From: CAZJYI01 sp964550025
GTDB taxonomy: Bacteria > Verrucomicrobiota > Kiritimatiellia > UBA8416 > CAYOBW01
NCBI GenBank assembly: GCA_964550025.1
Contig: CAZJYI010000035.1
Span: 16,084-80,083 of the forward strand
Length of the DNA: 64,000 bases
Reading direction: 5' to 3'
Shown: piece after piece, positions 28,276 through 37,969 of the stretch
How positions within the stretch are numbered: the stretch's first letter is position 1
Layout: each line of letters opens with the position of its first letter
Translations under genes and position numbers: made by a program
Notes under the pieces: model-generated
Database searches by the model: none
What the model was told of the DNA's origin: nothing
The model's input: the letters and a program-made list of their open reading frames with translations, nothing else

Positions 28276-29655
28276 GTGAGAGAGATGAGCAGGTTGTCCA
28301 GGCGCGAGTTCATTGGGTTGACGGCAGCGGTCGGTGGAGCTTCGATGCTGCCTCCGAATGTCATGGCCAGGCGCAGGCGTCGGCGTCTGCCCGCCGTTCC
28401 CGAAAACGAGAAACTGAACATAGGCTGCGTAGGCGTGGGTGGGTGGCAGGGCGCACGCGATGTCGGCGCAGTCAGCAATCACAACATCTACGCCCTGTGC
28501 GACGTGGACAGCAACTACCTCGGGGGGATGGCCACGAGATTTCCGCGGGCCAAGACGTACCGGGATTACCGCGAGATGCTCGACAAGGAGTATAAGAACC
28601 TGGATGCGGTGACCGTTACGATACCCGATCACATGCACGCTTCGGTGGCGATGACGGCGATGGAGAGAGGGCTGCATGTCTATTGCCAGAAACCGCTGGC
28701 CCAGTCCATCTGGGAATGCCGACAGATGGAGAGGGCCGCCGCGAAGTACCAGGTGGTGACCCAGATGGGGAATCAGGGCTACTCGTGTGAAGCGACCAGG
28801 CTGGCATGCGAAATCATCTGGTCCGGTCAGATCGGCGATGTGAAGGAGGTCCACGCCATGCATGCAGGCGGTTTCGCGCGAGGTGTAACGCAGTGGCCCG
28901 CGGAGGCCGAAGCCCCGGCGCATCTTGACTGGGACCTGTGGAACGGCCGCGGTCCTCAGAGGGGATACGTGAAAGGGATCCATCCGCACCAATGGCGGGG
29001 GTTTCAGGATTACGGCACCCAGATGGTTGGTGACTGGGGCGTGCATATGCTCGGTCCGGCGAACTGGGCCCTCGGGCTTGGAGCACCGTCCAGCGTGGAG
29101 TGTACCGCGGTAGAAGGTGTGAATCCTGTGACGTATCCACATTACTCCTGTAAGTTCGAGTTCCCGAAAAGGGAAAACCGGTATGCGAAATCAGAGATGC
29201 CGGCAATGGCGCTGTACTGGTATGAAGGGAACATGGCCAAGCGCTTCAAGCTTCCCGAGGGCCTTGAATGTCCGGGGTTCGGAAGGACTTACAATACGCT
29301 GTTCGTCGGAACCAAGGGGTACATGGTGACGGGGGGGAGAGGCGAGACCGTCAGGCTGACCCCGGAATCCGCCATGGCCGGCTTTGTGAAGCCGGAGCGC
29401 GTCCTTGAACGATCTCCCGGTCATTTCCAGAACTGGCTGGAGGCGATCAAGGGCGGAACCCCGGACGGAGCATGCTCGAACTTCGGTATTGCCGCGCCAT
29501 TTACCGAGTGGCTTCTGTTGGGCACGATCAGTTGGCGATTCCCGAACGAAACGCTCAAGTGGGACGGAAAGAAGCTCCGATTCACAAACAACGCCAAGGC
29601 CAACGAGTTTGTCAGACCGGACTTCCGCAAAGGCTGGGAAATCAAGGCGGTATAG
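28276..29655 (+). CDS. Gfo/Idh/MocA-family oxidoreductase, Tat-exported
   Basis: The GTG start at 28276 sits six bases behind AAAGGAG; an ATG at 28285 is the alternative. The N-terminus carries a twin-arginine motif (SRREFIGLTAA) and a basic RRRRRR stretch after the signal. The Rossmann fold reads IGCVGVGGWQGARDV, and the family lysine follows in HVYCQKPLAQS. The second half is the C-terminal alpha/beta domain, with WDLWNGRGPQRGY typical of the PVC Tat-exported members. These enzymes oxidise or epimerise sugars with tightly bound NAD(P); some act as glycosidases. Here it stands before a GH95 gene, so a role on the same glycan is inferred. Confidence 0.88.
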   Translation: MREMSRLSRREFIGLTAAVGGASMLPPNVMARRRRRRLPAVPENEKLNIGCVGVGGWQGARDVGAVSNHNIYALCDVDSNYLGGMATRFPRAKTYRDYREMLDKEYKNLDAVTVTIPDHMHASVAMTAMERGLHVYCQKPLAQSIWECRQMERAAAKYQVVTQMGNQGYSCEATRLACEIIWSGQIGDVKEVHAMHAGGFARGVTQWPAEAEAPAHLDWDLWNGRGPQRGYVKGIHPHQWRGFQDYGTQMVGDWGVHMLGPANWALGLGAPSSVECTAVEGVNPVTYPHYSCKFEFPKRENRYAKSEMPAMALYWYEGNMAKRFKLPEGLECPGFGRTYNTLFVGTKGYMVTGGRGETVRLTPESAMAGFVKPERVLERSPGHFQNWLEAIKGGTPDGACSNFGIAAPFTEWLLLGTISWRFPNETLKWDGKKLRFTNNAKANEFVRPDFRKGWEIKAV

Positions 29656-29732
29656 TGTTTCGCCCGGGCGGATCTACGCTCCTAATGACATGCGCAGTTG
29701 AGACTCGTCTGAAGAAAGGGAGACGATAAGAG

Positions 29733-32138
29733 ATGGGAACGAGAGCGGTGCTTTGTGTTCTGCTGAGCCTGTGGATTGGCCTGCCGTTTGCCGAGGCGAG
29801 AAGAAAGCCGAAGCCGGCGCCTCTACCGGAACTGGCGGACGTGTTCGCCGGTAAGGCAGAGCCGCCGGCAAAGCCGTTGGTGATGTGGTACGACCGCCCC
29901 GGCACCGACTACTTCACGGCATTGCCGATCGGTAACGGTCGTGTCGGCGCCATGATCAACGGCGGCGTCTCCGTAGAGAGAATATGGCTCAATGAGGATT
30001 CTCTCTGGTCTTCCGGGCCGGGCGAGTTGAAGGAGATCGATGACGAAACCGTGACGCGTGTTGCCGAAGGTATCGCTGAGGCCAGGAAGCTCTTCTTCGA
30101 GGACAAGGCCGCAGACGGCCAGGCAAAACTCTTCAGCGCCGCGTCCGGCAGCGGTAGTGCCGGCATGGGTTGCTCGCAACTGCTGGGCATGTTGGACCTG
30201 CACTTTGCCGAGAGATCGTCGGTCACTGACTATCGACGCGAGCTGGACCTGGATGAGGCGATATCACGTGTCCAGTACATCAAAGACGGCACTCGTTTCA
30301 CGCGCGAGTGTTTTGCGAGCCATCCGGACCAGGTGATAGTCGTAAGACTCGAGGCGGACAGGAAAGGCCGTCTCAGTCTTGTAGCGAAGATGTGCCGGGG
30401 CGCCGGGGAGACCACGGTGGCGGACCGGGACGACACACTGGTCATGAGAGGCCAGATCGGGATGAAGTACATCGCACGGGCGAAGATCGTTCCCGAGGGC
30501 GGCAAAGTGTCCGCGAAGGAGAATGCTGTCCACGTCGAAGAAGCGGACGCTGTCACGATACTCGTCAGTTGTGCCACCGATTATCTACCGAAGCCGCCGA
30601 CATTTCGCGGGAATCCGCTCGAAGAGATAACGGCGAGGCAGATCGAAGCAGCATCGAAGAAGTCTTACTCTCGATTGAAGCAGGATCACGTCAAGGCGCA
30701 CCGGAAGCTGTTCAGGCGCATGTCGATCAATCTGGGCAGCAGCCCTGAAGACAAGCTCTCCCAGCCAACCGACGTAAGGTTGAAAGAGTATTCGCGCAAT
30801 GGGGACCATCAGTTGTCCGCTCTCCGCTTTCAGTATGCCCGCTACCTGTTGATCTCCTGTTCGCGGCCCGGCAGCCAGCCGGCCAATCTGCAGGGGCTCT
30901 GGATCGGCAACTTCAACCCGATGTGGCGCGGGGATTATCACATCGACATGAACTTGCAGATGGCCTACTGGCTCGCCGGACCGTGCAACATCGCTGAATG
31001 CATGTTGCCGGTAGCGGATCTGGTTGAGTGGACCGTGCCGTATGGCCGCATGCGGGCGCGATTCAGTCATGGGGTCCGGAAGGGCTGGGTCTTTCACCTG
31101 GTCACGAATCCGCATGGGTACACCGGCTACGTGGCGCACCCGCGTTACGGCTACATTCCGGGTTGCTCCGCATGGCTGATGCAGACGCTCTGGGAGTACT
31201 ATGCCTTTACGCGGGACGAGGACTACCTCCGCCGTGTCTGGCCCATGTTCAAGGAGTCCGGTGAGTTCTGGCTGGAGTGGATTGTGCCGGACCCCGAGAC
31301 GGGCAAACTCGTCGGCGGCCCGAGCTCTTCTCCGGAGACCAGCTTCAAGGTCGAAGGCGAAGGCGGGCAGGCGGCCGGTCTCTCGATGGGGCCGGCATTC
31401 GAGCAGCAGTGCATCTGGGAACTGTTCACAGAGATTCTTGAAGCGGCCGATGTACTGGGCATCGACGATGACTTCGTGAAGCAGGTTCGAGAGGCCCGGG
31501 AGAAACTCCAGGGCCCCAGCATCAGCACGCGCGACGGCACCATACTGGAATGGCGCAAGGAGTCCTATGTCGGCGGCCATGGCCACAGGCACAGGTCGCA
31601 CCTGATCGCGTTGTTTCCCGGACGCCAGATTACGGTCGAGCATACACCCGAGCTGGCGAAAGCGGCTGAGAAGGCGCTGGACAAGAGGGGGATTGGGGGG
31701 CCGCCCTGGACCCCGGCCTGGGATATGTCGTTCAACGCCCGTCTACGCAGGCCAGAGATGGTCATGAAGAACGTCGACCTACTGACAAAGCTCAATTATT
31801 CGATACATCCCAACTTCATGGCAAGATGCGGCGGCCTTCAGGTTGACGGGACACTGGGCTACGCCGTGGGAGTGGCAGAGTGCTTAGTGCAGAGCCATGC
31901 CGGACACATCGAACTACTCCCATGCCTGCCGCCGGAATGGTCAGGCGGCTCCGTCACCGGAATCTGCGCGAGGGGCGGCTTCGAGATCGACATGGAGTGG
32001 AAGGCCGGCGAGCTCGTATCCGCGTCCCTGCTGTCAAAGTGCGGCGGCAAATGCAAGGTGCGCTACAAGGGTGTTGATGCGGAGCTTGATGCGAAGAAGG
32101 GCAAGCGATACGACCTGAAGGAATCGTTGAAGCTGTAA
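29733..32138 (+). CDS. GH95-family glycoside hydrolase (alpha-L-fucosidase-like), secreted
   Basis: 801 residues with a signal peptide (AVLCVLLSLWIGLPFAEA). GH95 features: ALPIGNGRVGAMINGG, LNEDSLWSSGP, SRPGSQPANLQGLWIGN, DYHIDMNLQMAYW and HRHRSHLIALFPGRQI. The proposed general acid is E535 (SSSPETSF). The Asn pair reads D405-x-N407, the same Asn-to-Asp exchange as in the GH95 at 15629, and the following Asn of QMNYW is Ala here. The start follows GGGAGACGATAAGAG. It lies in the unit-2 operon between the oxidoreductase and the PQQ-propeller gene. Confidence 0.9.
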   Translation: MGTRAVLCVLLSLWIGLPFAEARRKPKPAPLPELADVFAGKAEPPAKPLVMWYDRPGTDYFTALPIGNGRVGAMINGGVSVERIWLNEDSLWSSGPGELKEIDDETVTRVAEGIAEARKLFFEDKAADGQAKLFSAASGSGSAGMGCSQLLGMLDLHFAERSSVTDYRRELDLDEAISRVQYIKDGTRFTRECFASHPDQVIVVRLEADRKGRLSLVAKMCRGAGETTVADRDDTLVMRGQIGMKYIARAKIVPEGGKVSAKENAVHVEEADAVTILVSCATDYLPKPPTFRGNPLEEITARQIEAASKKSYSRLKQDHVKAHRKLFRRMSINLGSSPEDKLSQPTDVRLKEYSRNGDHQLSALRFQYARYLLISCSRPGSQPANLQGLWIGNFNPMWRGDYHIDMNLQMAYWLAGPCNIAECMLPVADLVEWTVPYGRMRARFSHGVRKGWVFHLVTNPHGYTGYVAHPRYGYIPGCSAWLMQTLWEYYAFTRDEDYLRRVWPMFKESGEFWLEWIVPDPETGKLVGGPSSSPETSFKVEGEGGQAAGLSMGPAFEQQCIWELFTEILEAADVLGIDDDFVKQVREAREKLQGPSISTRDGTILEWRKESYVGGHGHRHRSHLIALFPGRQITVEHTPELAKAAEKALDKRGIGGPPWTPAWDMSFNARLRRPEMVMKNVDLLTKLNYSIHPNFMARCGGLQVDGTLGYAVGVAECLVQSHAGHIELLPCLPPEWSGGSVTGICARGGFEIDMEWKAGELVSASLLSKCGGKCKVRYKGVDAELDAKKGKRYDLKESLKL

Positions 32139-32264
32139 CCACCGGGAGACGTATCTCATGAAGGCTGCCTGCTAATGCACGTTAGCGCCCGGGAGAAGAC
32201 TGAGCTGTCCGGCGGCGTATAGTGATTGCCATGTATTCAACGTTCACGCGGAGGGTAGGTCGTC

Positions 32265-35200
32265 ATGAAGGTATTCCTTGGAACGGTAGTAGCGGGAGTC
32301 ATGGGGGTCACAGCAATTGCGACAGCTTCAACGGCTGCGGGCACGAAGAACTCCGGGTCGGAAATCGTCGCACCTTCCGGTGTCAGAGGCGGGCTGGTTG
32401 TGCACCTCGGCTGCGGGGAGGGCAGGATGACTGCCGATCTGTCAGCAGGCGATCGCTTTGTGGTGCACGCTCTGGACAGGGACAAAGGAAGCATTCTCGC
32501 CGCACGTAACGCCACGCTGGCAAAGGGCATCTATGGCCGAGTCTCATTCATGCATCTTGAGGGAGACGAGCTTCCATACGTGGATGACGTAATCAACCTG
32601 CTGGCTGTAGAAGATCCATGTGGCATATCGAGAGACGAAATGATGCGCGTGGTTGCACCGCTCGGAGTCTTGATGACCAGGGAAGGCGGAACGTGGAAAC
32701 GAAACGTCAAGCCCTGGTCGGAAGATATTGACGAATGGAGCCACTTCATGCGGGACCCGCAGAACAGCGCCGTATCGCGGGATCAGCGGATCGGACAGCC
32801 TCGCAGCCTGCGCTGGGTTGCTCCGCCGAGATGGGCCAGGAGTCACGATGAGTTCGCTTCCATGAGCGCGATGGTGTCCGCGCGCGGCAGGGTCTTCTAC
32901 ATCCAGGACGTGGCGCCGCTGATGTCGCTGCGGTTCCCGTCGGAGTGGAAGCTCATTGCCCGCGATGCGTTCAACGGAATCAAGCTCTGGGAAAGGCCCA
33001 TCCCGAACTGGGTGTACCGGGGCCGGGGATTTCGTGCCGGCCCCGTGCATCTGCCGCGGCGCCTGGTCGCCGTCGGCGACAGGGTGTTTGTCACGCTCGG
33101 TTTCGATGCGCCGCTCACCATGCTCGATGCCGTAACGGGGGAATGCCTCAAAACCTATGAAGGTACAGGATGGACGGAGGAGATCATGGTTTCGGGGGGG
33201 CGTCTCTACCTGATGGTCGGTTCGTCGGAGACCCGGCGTGCGGGCAGCAGTCTGCGTTTTGACGGTGAACCCGCCATGACGAAGGACCGGTTCATAAAGG
33301 TCCTGGATGTGAAAACCGGCCGCGAAGTCTGGTCACGCCCGGCCGGAAGTGGGGACTATGTCCTGCCGCTCAGCCTCATAGTCAGGAATGACGATGCGTT
33401 CTTCCAGACGATCCAGGGGGTTCACTGCGTGGATGTGTCCACAGGCAGCGAACGCTGGATGGTCAAGCGGCCGACGGTTGCCAAACGGCACAGTTGGTCG
33501 ACGTCAACACTGACGGTATCCGATGACATCCTTCTGTGCTCCGACAGAACGCTGGAAACCGAGGAGGGAAAAGCCCTTGGCCCGGCGAAAAGCGGCATCG
33601 AATGGGCCGTGGAAACGTCGGGGGCTCCCGGACTGGAAAGGGGCGGCAAGCGAACCCCGAACCGTCTGACGGCGTACTCGGTCAAGGACGGCCGGGAACT
33701 GTGGTCGGTCAATGCCGGGGTCGGGGTCTACAATTCGCCGGTCGACGTCCTGGTGATTGACGGTGAAGTATGGACCAGCCCGCGGTTCAGAACATCTTAT
33801 GATTTGCGGACGGGTGAGATTCTGACCACGCTTTCGGAAAAGCGCGATCCAGTGGGAATGCTGCACGACCGTTGTTATCGCAACAAGGCGACCGTCAACT
33901 ACCTTCTCACCGCCCGTGACGGAATTGAAGTGATCGACACTGAGAAGGGTTGGCTCGGCAACAATAGCTGGGTGCGTGGGACTTGTCAGTACGGCATCAT
34001 GCCTGCCAACGGATTGATCTATGCTCCGCCCAACGCCTGCGCGTGCCATTCCAGGGTCAAACTGCAGGGTATCAATGCGCTTTCTGCGAGTTTGGAAGAG
34101 TCGGTTCTGGGCAAACCGGCGAGCGCCGAAGGGCGCCTCTTCAAGGGCCCAGGCTACGGCTCAATCGGAAATCGGAAATCGGAAATCAGGAATCAGACTG
34201 ATTGGCCGGTGTTCAGGGCTGATTCGAATCGAAGCGGTTTTGTGAAAACGAGCGTTGCAGACAGCCTGGCGAAGAAATGGTCGGCAGACATAGGCGGGCG
34301 GCTGACACAGCCGATATCCGCCGGAGGCAGGGTGTTTGTCGCATCTGTTGACGCCCATACGGTGTATGCGCTGGATGCGGAAAGCGGTAAGGAGCTGTGG
34401 AGCTATTCCGCAGAAGCGCGCGTTGACAGTCCGCCGACAATCATCAAGGGGCTTGCAGTGTTTGGCTCAGCCGACGGTCATGTCTATGCTGTGGATGCTG
34501 TGTCCGGCAAACTGGCCTGGCGTTTTCATGCGGCACCGATGCGCAGGTTTATCTGCATTAACGAACAGCTCGAATCGTCATGGCCGGTGCATGGCAGTGT
34601 TCTGGTTCACAATGATGAGCTTGTGTTCACAGCCGGGCGTTCCTCGTACCTGGACGGCGGCCTCTACTTCTATCGGCTGGATCCGGTCACGGGCGAGATG
34701 CTGGCGACATCCATTATTGCGTCGATCGACCCGGTGACCGACAGGCAGACCGAAATAGAGAGAGGCTTCGACTCAGGCGGAACGCTTTCCGACATCATGT
34801 CCAGTGACGGCGAGACGATATGTATTAAGCATATGACCTTTGATGAGGACGGCAGGAGAACGGAGAAGAAGATTGCCCATCTCTGGTCGGGCACCGGGTT
34901 TCTCGGTGAAGAGTGGTTTGTCAGGACATACTGGCTGCATGGAGTCATGACGGGTACCGGGTGGAAGCACTGGCCGAAATATCAAAGTGCGGTTACGGCA
35001 CCTGCAGCAGGCAGGATCCTGGCTTTTAACAGCGAGGACGCGTATGGGTATGGAAGAAGAGGCTATAGCCATATGCATTCACACTCTCGCGATCAGTATC
35101 AGCTCTTCTCAAAGCAGTTTGAGATGATCATGCCGCCGCCTCAGCCAGCGCCTCCCCCTGATGCGCCGAGGCGGCGTAGAAGAGGTCCTCCACCAAAGCA

Positions 35201-35510
35201 GGTAGTCAACTGGACTGCAGATTCAGATATGATTGTTCGTGCAATGGCGCTGACGGACGGGAAACTGGTTGTTGCCGGTGTTCCGGATGTCATGAAGCGA
35301 TCAGGAGGGCTGGCCCTGGAAAACCCTGAAGAAAGCCTGGCGGCCCTTAAAGGAAAGAAGGGCGCCGTTCTGAGGGTTCTTTCCACAGAAGACGGGAGTC
35401 TTCTCGGTGAATTGAAACTGGATGCCATGCCCGTGTTTGACGGAGTGGCGGCGGCGTCAGGAAGACTGTTCGTGTCCCTTAAGAATGGTGAATTGCTCTG
35501 CTGCGAATAG
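32265..35510 (+). CDS. PQQ-like beta-propeller protein with N-terminal methyltransferase-like segment, secreted
   Basis: 1081 residues with a signal peptide (MKVFLGTVVAGVMGVTAIAT). Residues about 40-130 resemble a SAM-methyltransferase Rossmann fold (LVVHLGCGEGRMTADLSAGD ... VINLLAVEDP). After a WSHFMRDPQNSAVS linker come two series of PQQ-type propeller blades (for example LYLMVGS..., VFVASVDAHTVYALDAESGK, WSYSAEARVDSPP). No conserved calcium or Trp docking for PQQ can be confirmed. A 7-bp tandem repeat lies between the two propeller parts. This fusion occurs in secreted proteins of planctomycetes and relatives; the substrate is unknown. It is flanked by GH95 genes. Confidence 0.82.
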   Translation: MKVFLGTVVAGVMGVTAIATASTAAGTKNSGSEIVAPSGVRGGLVVHLGCGEGRMTADLSAGDRFVVHALDRDKGSILAARNATLAKGIYGRVSFMHLEGDELPYVDDVINLLAVEDPCGISRDEMMRVVAPLGVLMTREGGTWKRNVKPWSEDIDEWSHFMRDPQNSAVSRDQRIGQPRSLRWVAPPRWARSHDEFASMSAMVSARGRVFYIQDVAPLMSLRFPSEWKLIARDAFNGIKLWERPIPNWVYRGRGFRAGPVHLPRRLVAVGDRVFVTLGFDAPLTMLDAVTGECLKTYEGTGWTEEIMVSGGRLYLMVGSSETRRAGSSLRFDGEPAMTKDRFIKVLDVKTGREVWSRPAGSGDYVLPLSLIVRNDDAFFQTIQGVHCVDVSTGSERWMVKRPTVAKRHSWSTSTLTVSDDILLCSDRTLETEEGKALGPAKSGIEWAVETSGAPGLERGGKRTPNRLTAYSVKDGRELWSVNAGVGVYNSPVDVLVIDGEVWTSPRFRTSYDLRTGEILTTLSEKRDPVGMLHDRCYRNKATVNYLLTARDGIEVIDTEKGWLGNNSWVRGTCQYGIMPANGLIYAPPNACACHSRVKLQGINALSASLEESVLGKPASAEGRLFKGPGYGSIGNRKSEIRNQTDWPVFRADSNRSGFVKTSVADSLAKKWSADIGGRLTQPISAGGRVFVASVDAHTVYALDAESGKELWSYSAEARVDSPPTIIKGLAVFGSADGHVYAVDAVSGKLAWRFHAAPMRRFICINEQLESSWPVHGSVLVHNDELVFTAGRSSYLDGGLYFYRLDPVTGEMLATSIIASIDPVTDRQTEIERGFDSGGTLSDIMSSDGETICIKHMTFDEDGRRTEKKIAHLWSGTGFLGEEWFVRTYWLHGVMTGTGWKHWPKYQSAVTAPAAGRILAFNSEDAYGYGRRGYSHMHSHSRDQYQLFSKQFEMIMPPPQPAPPPDAPRRRRRGPPPKQVVNWTADSDMIVRAMALTDGKLVVAGVPDVMKRSGGLALENPEESLAALKGKKGAVLRVLSTEDGSLLGELKLDAMPVFDGVAAASGRLFVSLKNGELLCCE
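34164..34197 (+). repeat. ATCGGAA heptanucleotide tandem repeat inside the propeller gene
   Basis: Three perfect ATCGGAA units (34164-34184) are followed by two degenerate ones. In frame they encode IGNRKSEIRNQ, a lysine/arginine-rich insertion at a propeller junction. Such heptad arrays are prone to slippage and would shift the frame when the unit number changes by one. Confidence 0.75.
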
Positions 35511-35590
35511 GGCTCGCCGGCAGGCTCTTCGGGGCGGAAACGGGGGCTTTCTCCCAACGGACTACACGGATGACAGGAGCAGGAAAGACG

Positions 35591-37969
35591 ATGAAAAGAG
35601 CGATGAGGTTAGGGTGCCTTCTCTGCCTGGTGGTCGCGGTCAGCCATGCGGAGGAAAACGGGCCTTACACCAGTTCAGGTAGATGGGTTCTTCAGATAGA
35701 TAAACCGGAGGGCGGTGCGAACAACTGGATGATCGGTAACGGCGGCCTGGGGGCGAGTATATCCGCAACTCCCGGCCGTGAGTCGCTGATGGTTGTGCAT
35801 GAGAAGTGTTGGGACGTTAAGCGTGACCGCAGATGCAGGCCAGAAATCAAAGGCGGCCGTGGTATCTTTGAAGGCGCCAGAAGGTCTGTCCGTGGCATCA
35901 TGAAGGTCCCCGGCGTACGGAAGGCGTACAACAGGTTGCTGACCTGGTCCGAGACAGATATTCAGCCGGGCTCGGGCGATCCGATCAATCATCCCGCTTT
36001 CTCGCTTCAGTGCAATGTTCAGTTGGAGGGCGGCTTTTCTGATTACAGCCGCACCCTTGACCTGGAAACCGGGCTTGCGACGGCGTCCTACGAGGATTCG
36101 CAGGGCCATGTCCGGCAGGAAGTTTTTTCGTCGCGAGCCGATGATGTTGTCTGCGTTCGCTATTCGAGCGAGTCCGGGCGGAAGCTGTATGTGACGCTTG
36201 GTATCAGCGCGAGGGTCACAAAGGATCGCGGCACCCCGGTGATCGAGGCGGGAGAGAACAGCCTCTACTACTTCTTTGACTACGTCAATGACAGGAGTGG
36301 TTATGAAGGTGTTGTCAAGGTCGCGCAGTCTGGAGGAACACTCGGCAAGGAGGGTGATCAGCTCAAGGTTGCCGGAGCTGACGAGATCCTCATACTGACA
36401 AGAGTCAACTATCACATGATCAGCAGTGATACTATCAGAGAAGAGACCGAAAGGGCGCTTGGCAAGTTGCTGGGGCGCGGCTTCGACGAACTTCTGTCCG
36501 CTCACAGCCATCTGCATGGCGGCATTTTCACCAGGGCGATGCTCGATCTTGGCGCTGCCGAAGCATGGAAACGTCCGGTTTCGGAAACACTTGCCGGGGC
36601 CGCGGAGAAAGGCCCGACACCGGCTTTCGTGGAAATGATGTTTGCCGCGGGAAGGTATTTTCTCCTTTCTGATTCGGGCGATTATCCGCCCGCGCTGCTG
36701 GGGTTGTGGACCACGAGCTGGAGCCCGCCCTGGAGCGGTGGATTTGTTTATGATTCCAATGTCAATCTTCAGACCTACCTGGCCAACATGGGCAACATGC
36801 GTGAATGTATGGAGTCCTATATGGGCCATGTGGAGAGGCTCCTTCCCGGCTGGCGACTCAACGCGAAGAACTTCTTTGGGAGCAGGGGGTTTCTGGTCGC
36901 GCACTATGCTGATCCGGAAACGGGATACCTGGCCTCTTACTCAAACCGCTGGTTCTGGGTCATGTGGCCTGGTGGCGGCGGCTGGAACATCAGGCCTTTC
37001 TACGACTACTACCTTACCTATGGTGATGATGAGTTCCTTCGGAATCGCCTTGTGCCCATCTACAAGGAACAGGCCCAGTTCTATGAGGACTATGTGTACA
37101 AGAATGAAAACGGCAAATACGACATAGTTCCGGGCGTGTCACCCGAGAATGCTCCAAGCAAACCTCCAGCAAGGTGGATGCCGGTCACCTACAACACGAC
37201 GTTTGATCTCGGGGTTGCCAGGGAGACGCTGAAGATAATCATAGATGCCTGCAATTACCTCGGCATCGAACAGGAGAACGTCAGAAAGTGGCAGGAAATA
37301 CGAGATAACCTCTACGAGTACCGAATCAACGAGGATGGCGCATTGGCTGAATGGGCTCCTGAGAACCTGCATGACAGGTATCCCCATCGTCACAATTCGC
37401 ATCTCTACTGCGCATTTCCCAGCCTTGAGTTCAGTATGGATGATACGCCGGCGGCACTGGTTCAGGCAGCAAGGATCGCTGTCGACAAACGTCAGGAGCA
37501 TTCCAACTGTTTCGGGCATGGCCTCGTTGAAAGCGGGCTGATTTCCGCAAGGCTGAAGCACAAAAAAGGCATCAACCATGTGATGAACCAACTTGCGAAG
37601 GAAAACTACTTCTTTGCCTCTATGGCCTCGCGGCATCACCAGGGGCAGATGATTTTTGATGTCTCCGGTGCCGTCCCCATGATCCTTATGGAGATGCTCT
37701 GTTACACACGACCCGGCGTAATCGAGCTGATGCCCTGTTGGCCAGAGAGCATGCCGCAGGAGGGAAGTATCAAGGGTCTGATGACGAGGTGCGGTGCGCA
37801 GCTTGATATGAGCTGGAAAGACGGCAAGCCGGTCAAAGCCGTCCTTGTTCCGACCCGTGACGGTAAGTGCCAGGTGCGTCTTGATGGTAGAAAACTGGAC
37901 CTTGAGATGAAGAATGGTAAGCGTGAAGATGTTACGAGATTCCTCAAAACCACGGCAAAGGGCCAATGA
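35591..37969 (+). CDS. GH95-like glycoside hydrolase, divergent, secreted
   Basis: From the ATG at 35591 (ribosome site AGGAAAG) the protein has 792 residues and a signal peptide (RLGCLLCLVVAVSHA). It keeps the GH95 fold pattern: WMIGNGGLGASIS, the SNVNLQTY motif (N390-x-N392), SPEN with E519, and RYPHRHNSHLYCAF. It lacks the usual SRPG...LQGLW stretch in exact form (DSGDYPPALLGLWTTSW), so it is a distant subgroup. It is closest in this window to the next gene, with which it overlaps by four bases (ATGA), so the pair is probably translationally coupled and came from a duplication. Confidence 0.85.
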   Translation: MKRAMRLGCLLCLVVAVSHAEENGPYTSSGRWVLQIDKPEGGANNWMIGNGGLGASISATPGRESLMVVHEKCWDVKRDRRCRPEIKGGRGIFEGARRSVRGIMKVPGVRKAYNRLLTWSETDIQPGSGDPINHPAFSLQCNVQLEGGFSDYSRTLDLETGLATASYEDSQGHVRQEVFSSRADDVVCVRYSSESGRKLYVTLGISARVTKDRGTPVIEAGENSLYYFFDYVNDRSGYEGVVKVAQSGGTLGKEGDQLKVAGADEILILTRVNYHMISSDTIREETERALGKLLGRGFDELLSAHSHLHGGIFTRAMLDLGAAEAWKRPVSETLAGAAEKGPTPAFVEMMFAAGRYFLLSDSGDYPPALLGLWTTSWSPPWSGGFVYDSNVNLQTYLANMGNMRECMESYMGHVERLLPGWRLNAKNFFGSRGFLVAHYADPETGYLASYSNRWFWVMWPGGGGWNIRPFYDYYLTYGDDEFLRNRLVPIYKEQAQFYEDYVYKNENGKYDIVPGVSPENAPSKPPARWMPVTYNTTFDLGVARETLKIIIDACNYLGIEQENVRKWQEIRDNLYEYRINEDGALAEWAPENLHDRYPHRHNSHLYCAFPSLEFSMDDTPAALVQAARIAVDKRQEHSNCFGHGLVESGLISARLKHKKGINHVMNQLAKENYFFASMASRHHQGQMIFDVSGAVPMILMEMLCYTRPGVIELMPCWPESMPQEGSIKGLMTRCGAQLDMSWKDGKPVKAVLVPTRDGKCQVRLDGRKLDLEMKNGKREDVTRFLKTTAKGQ

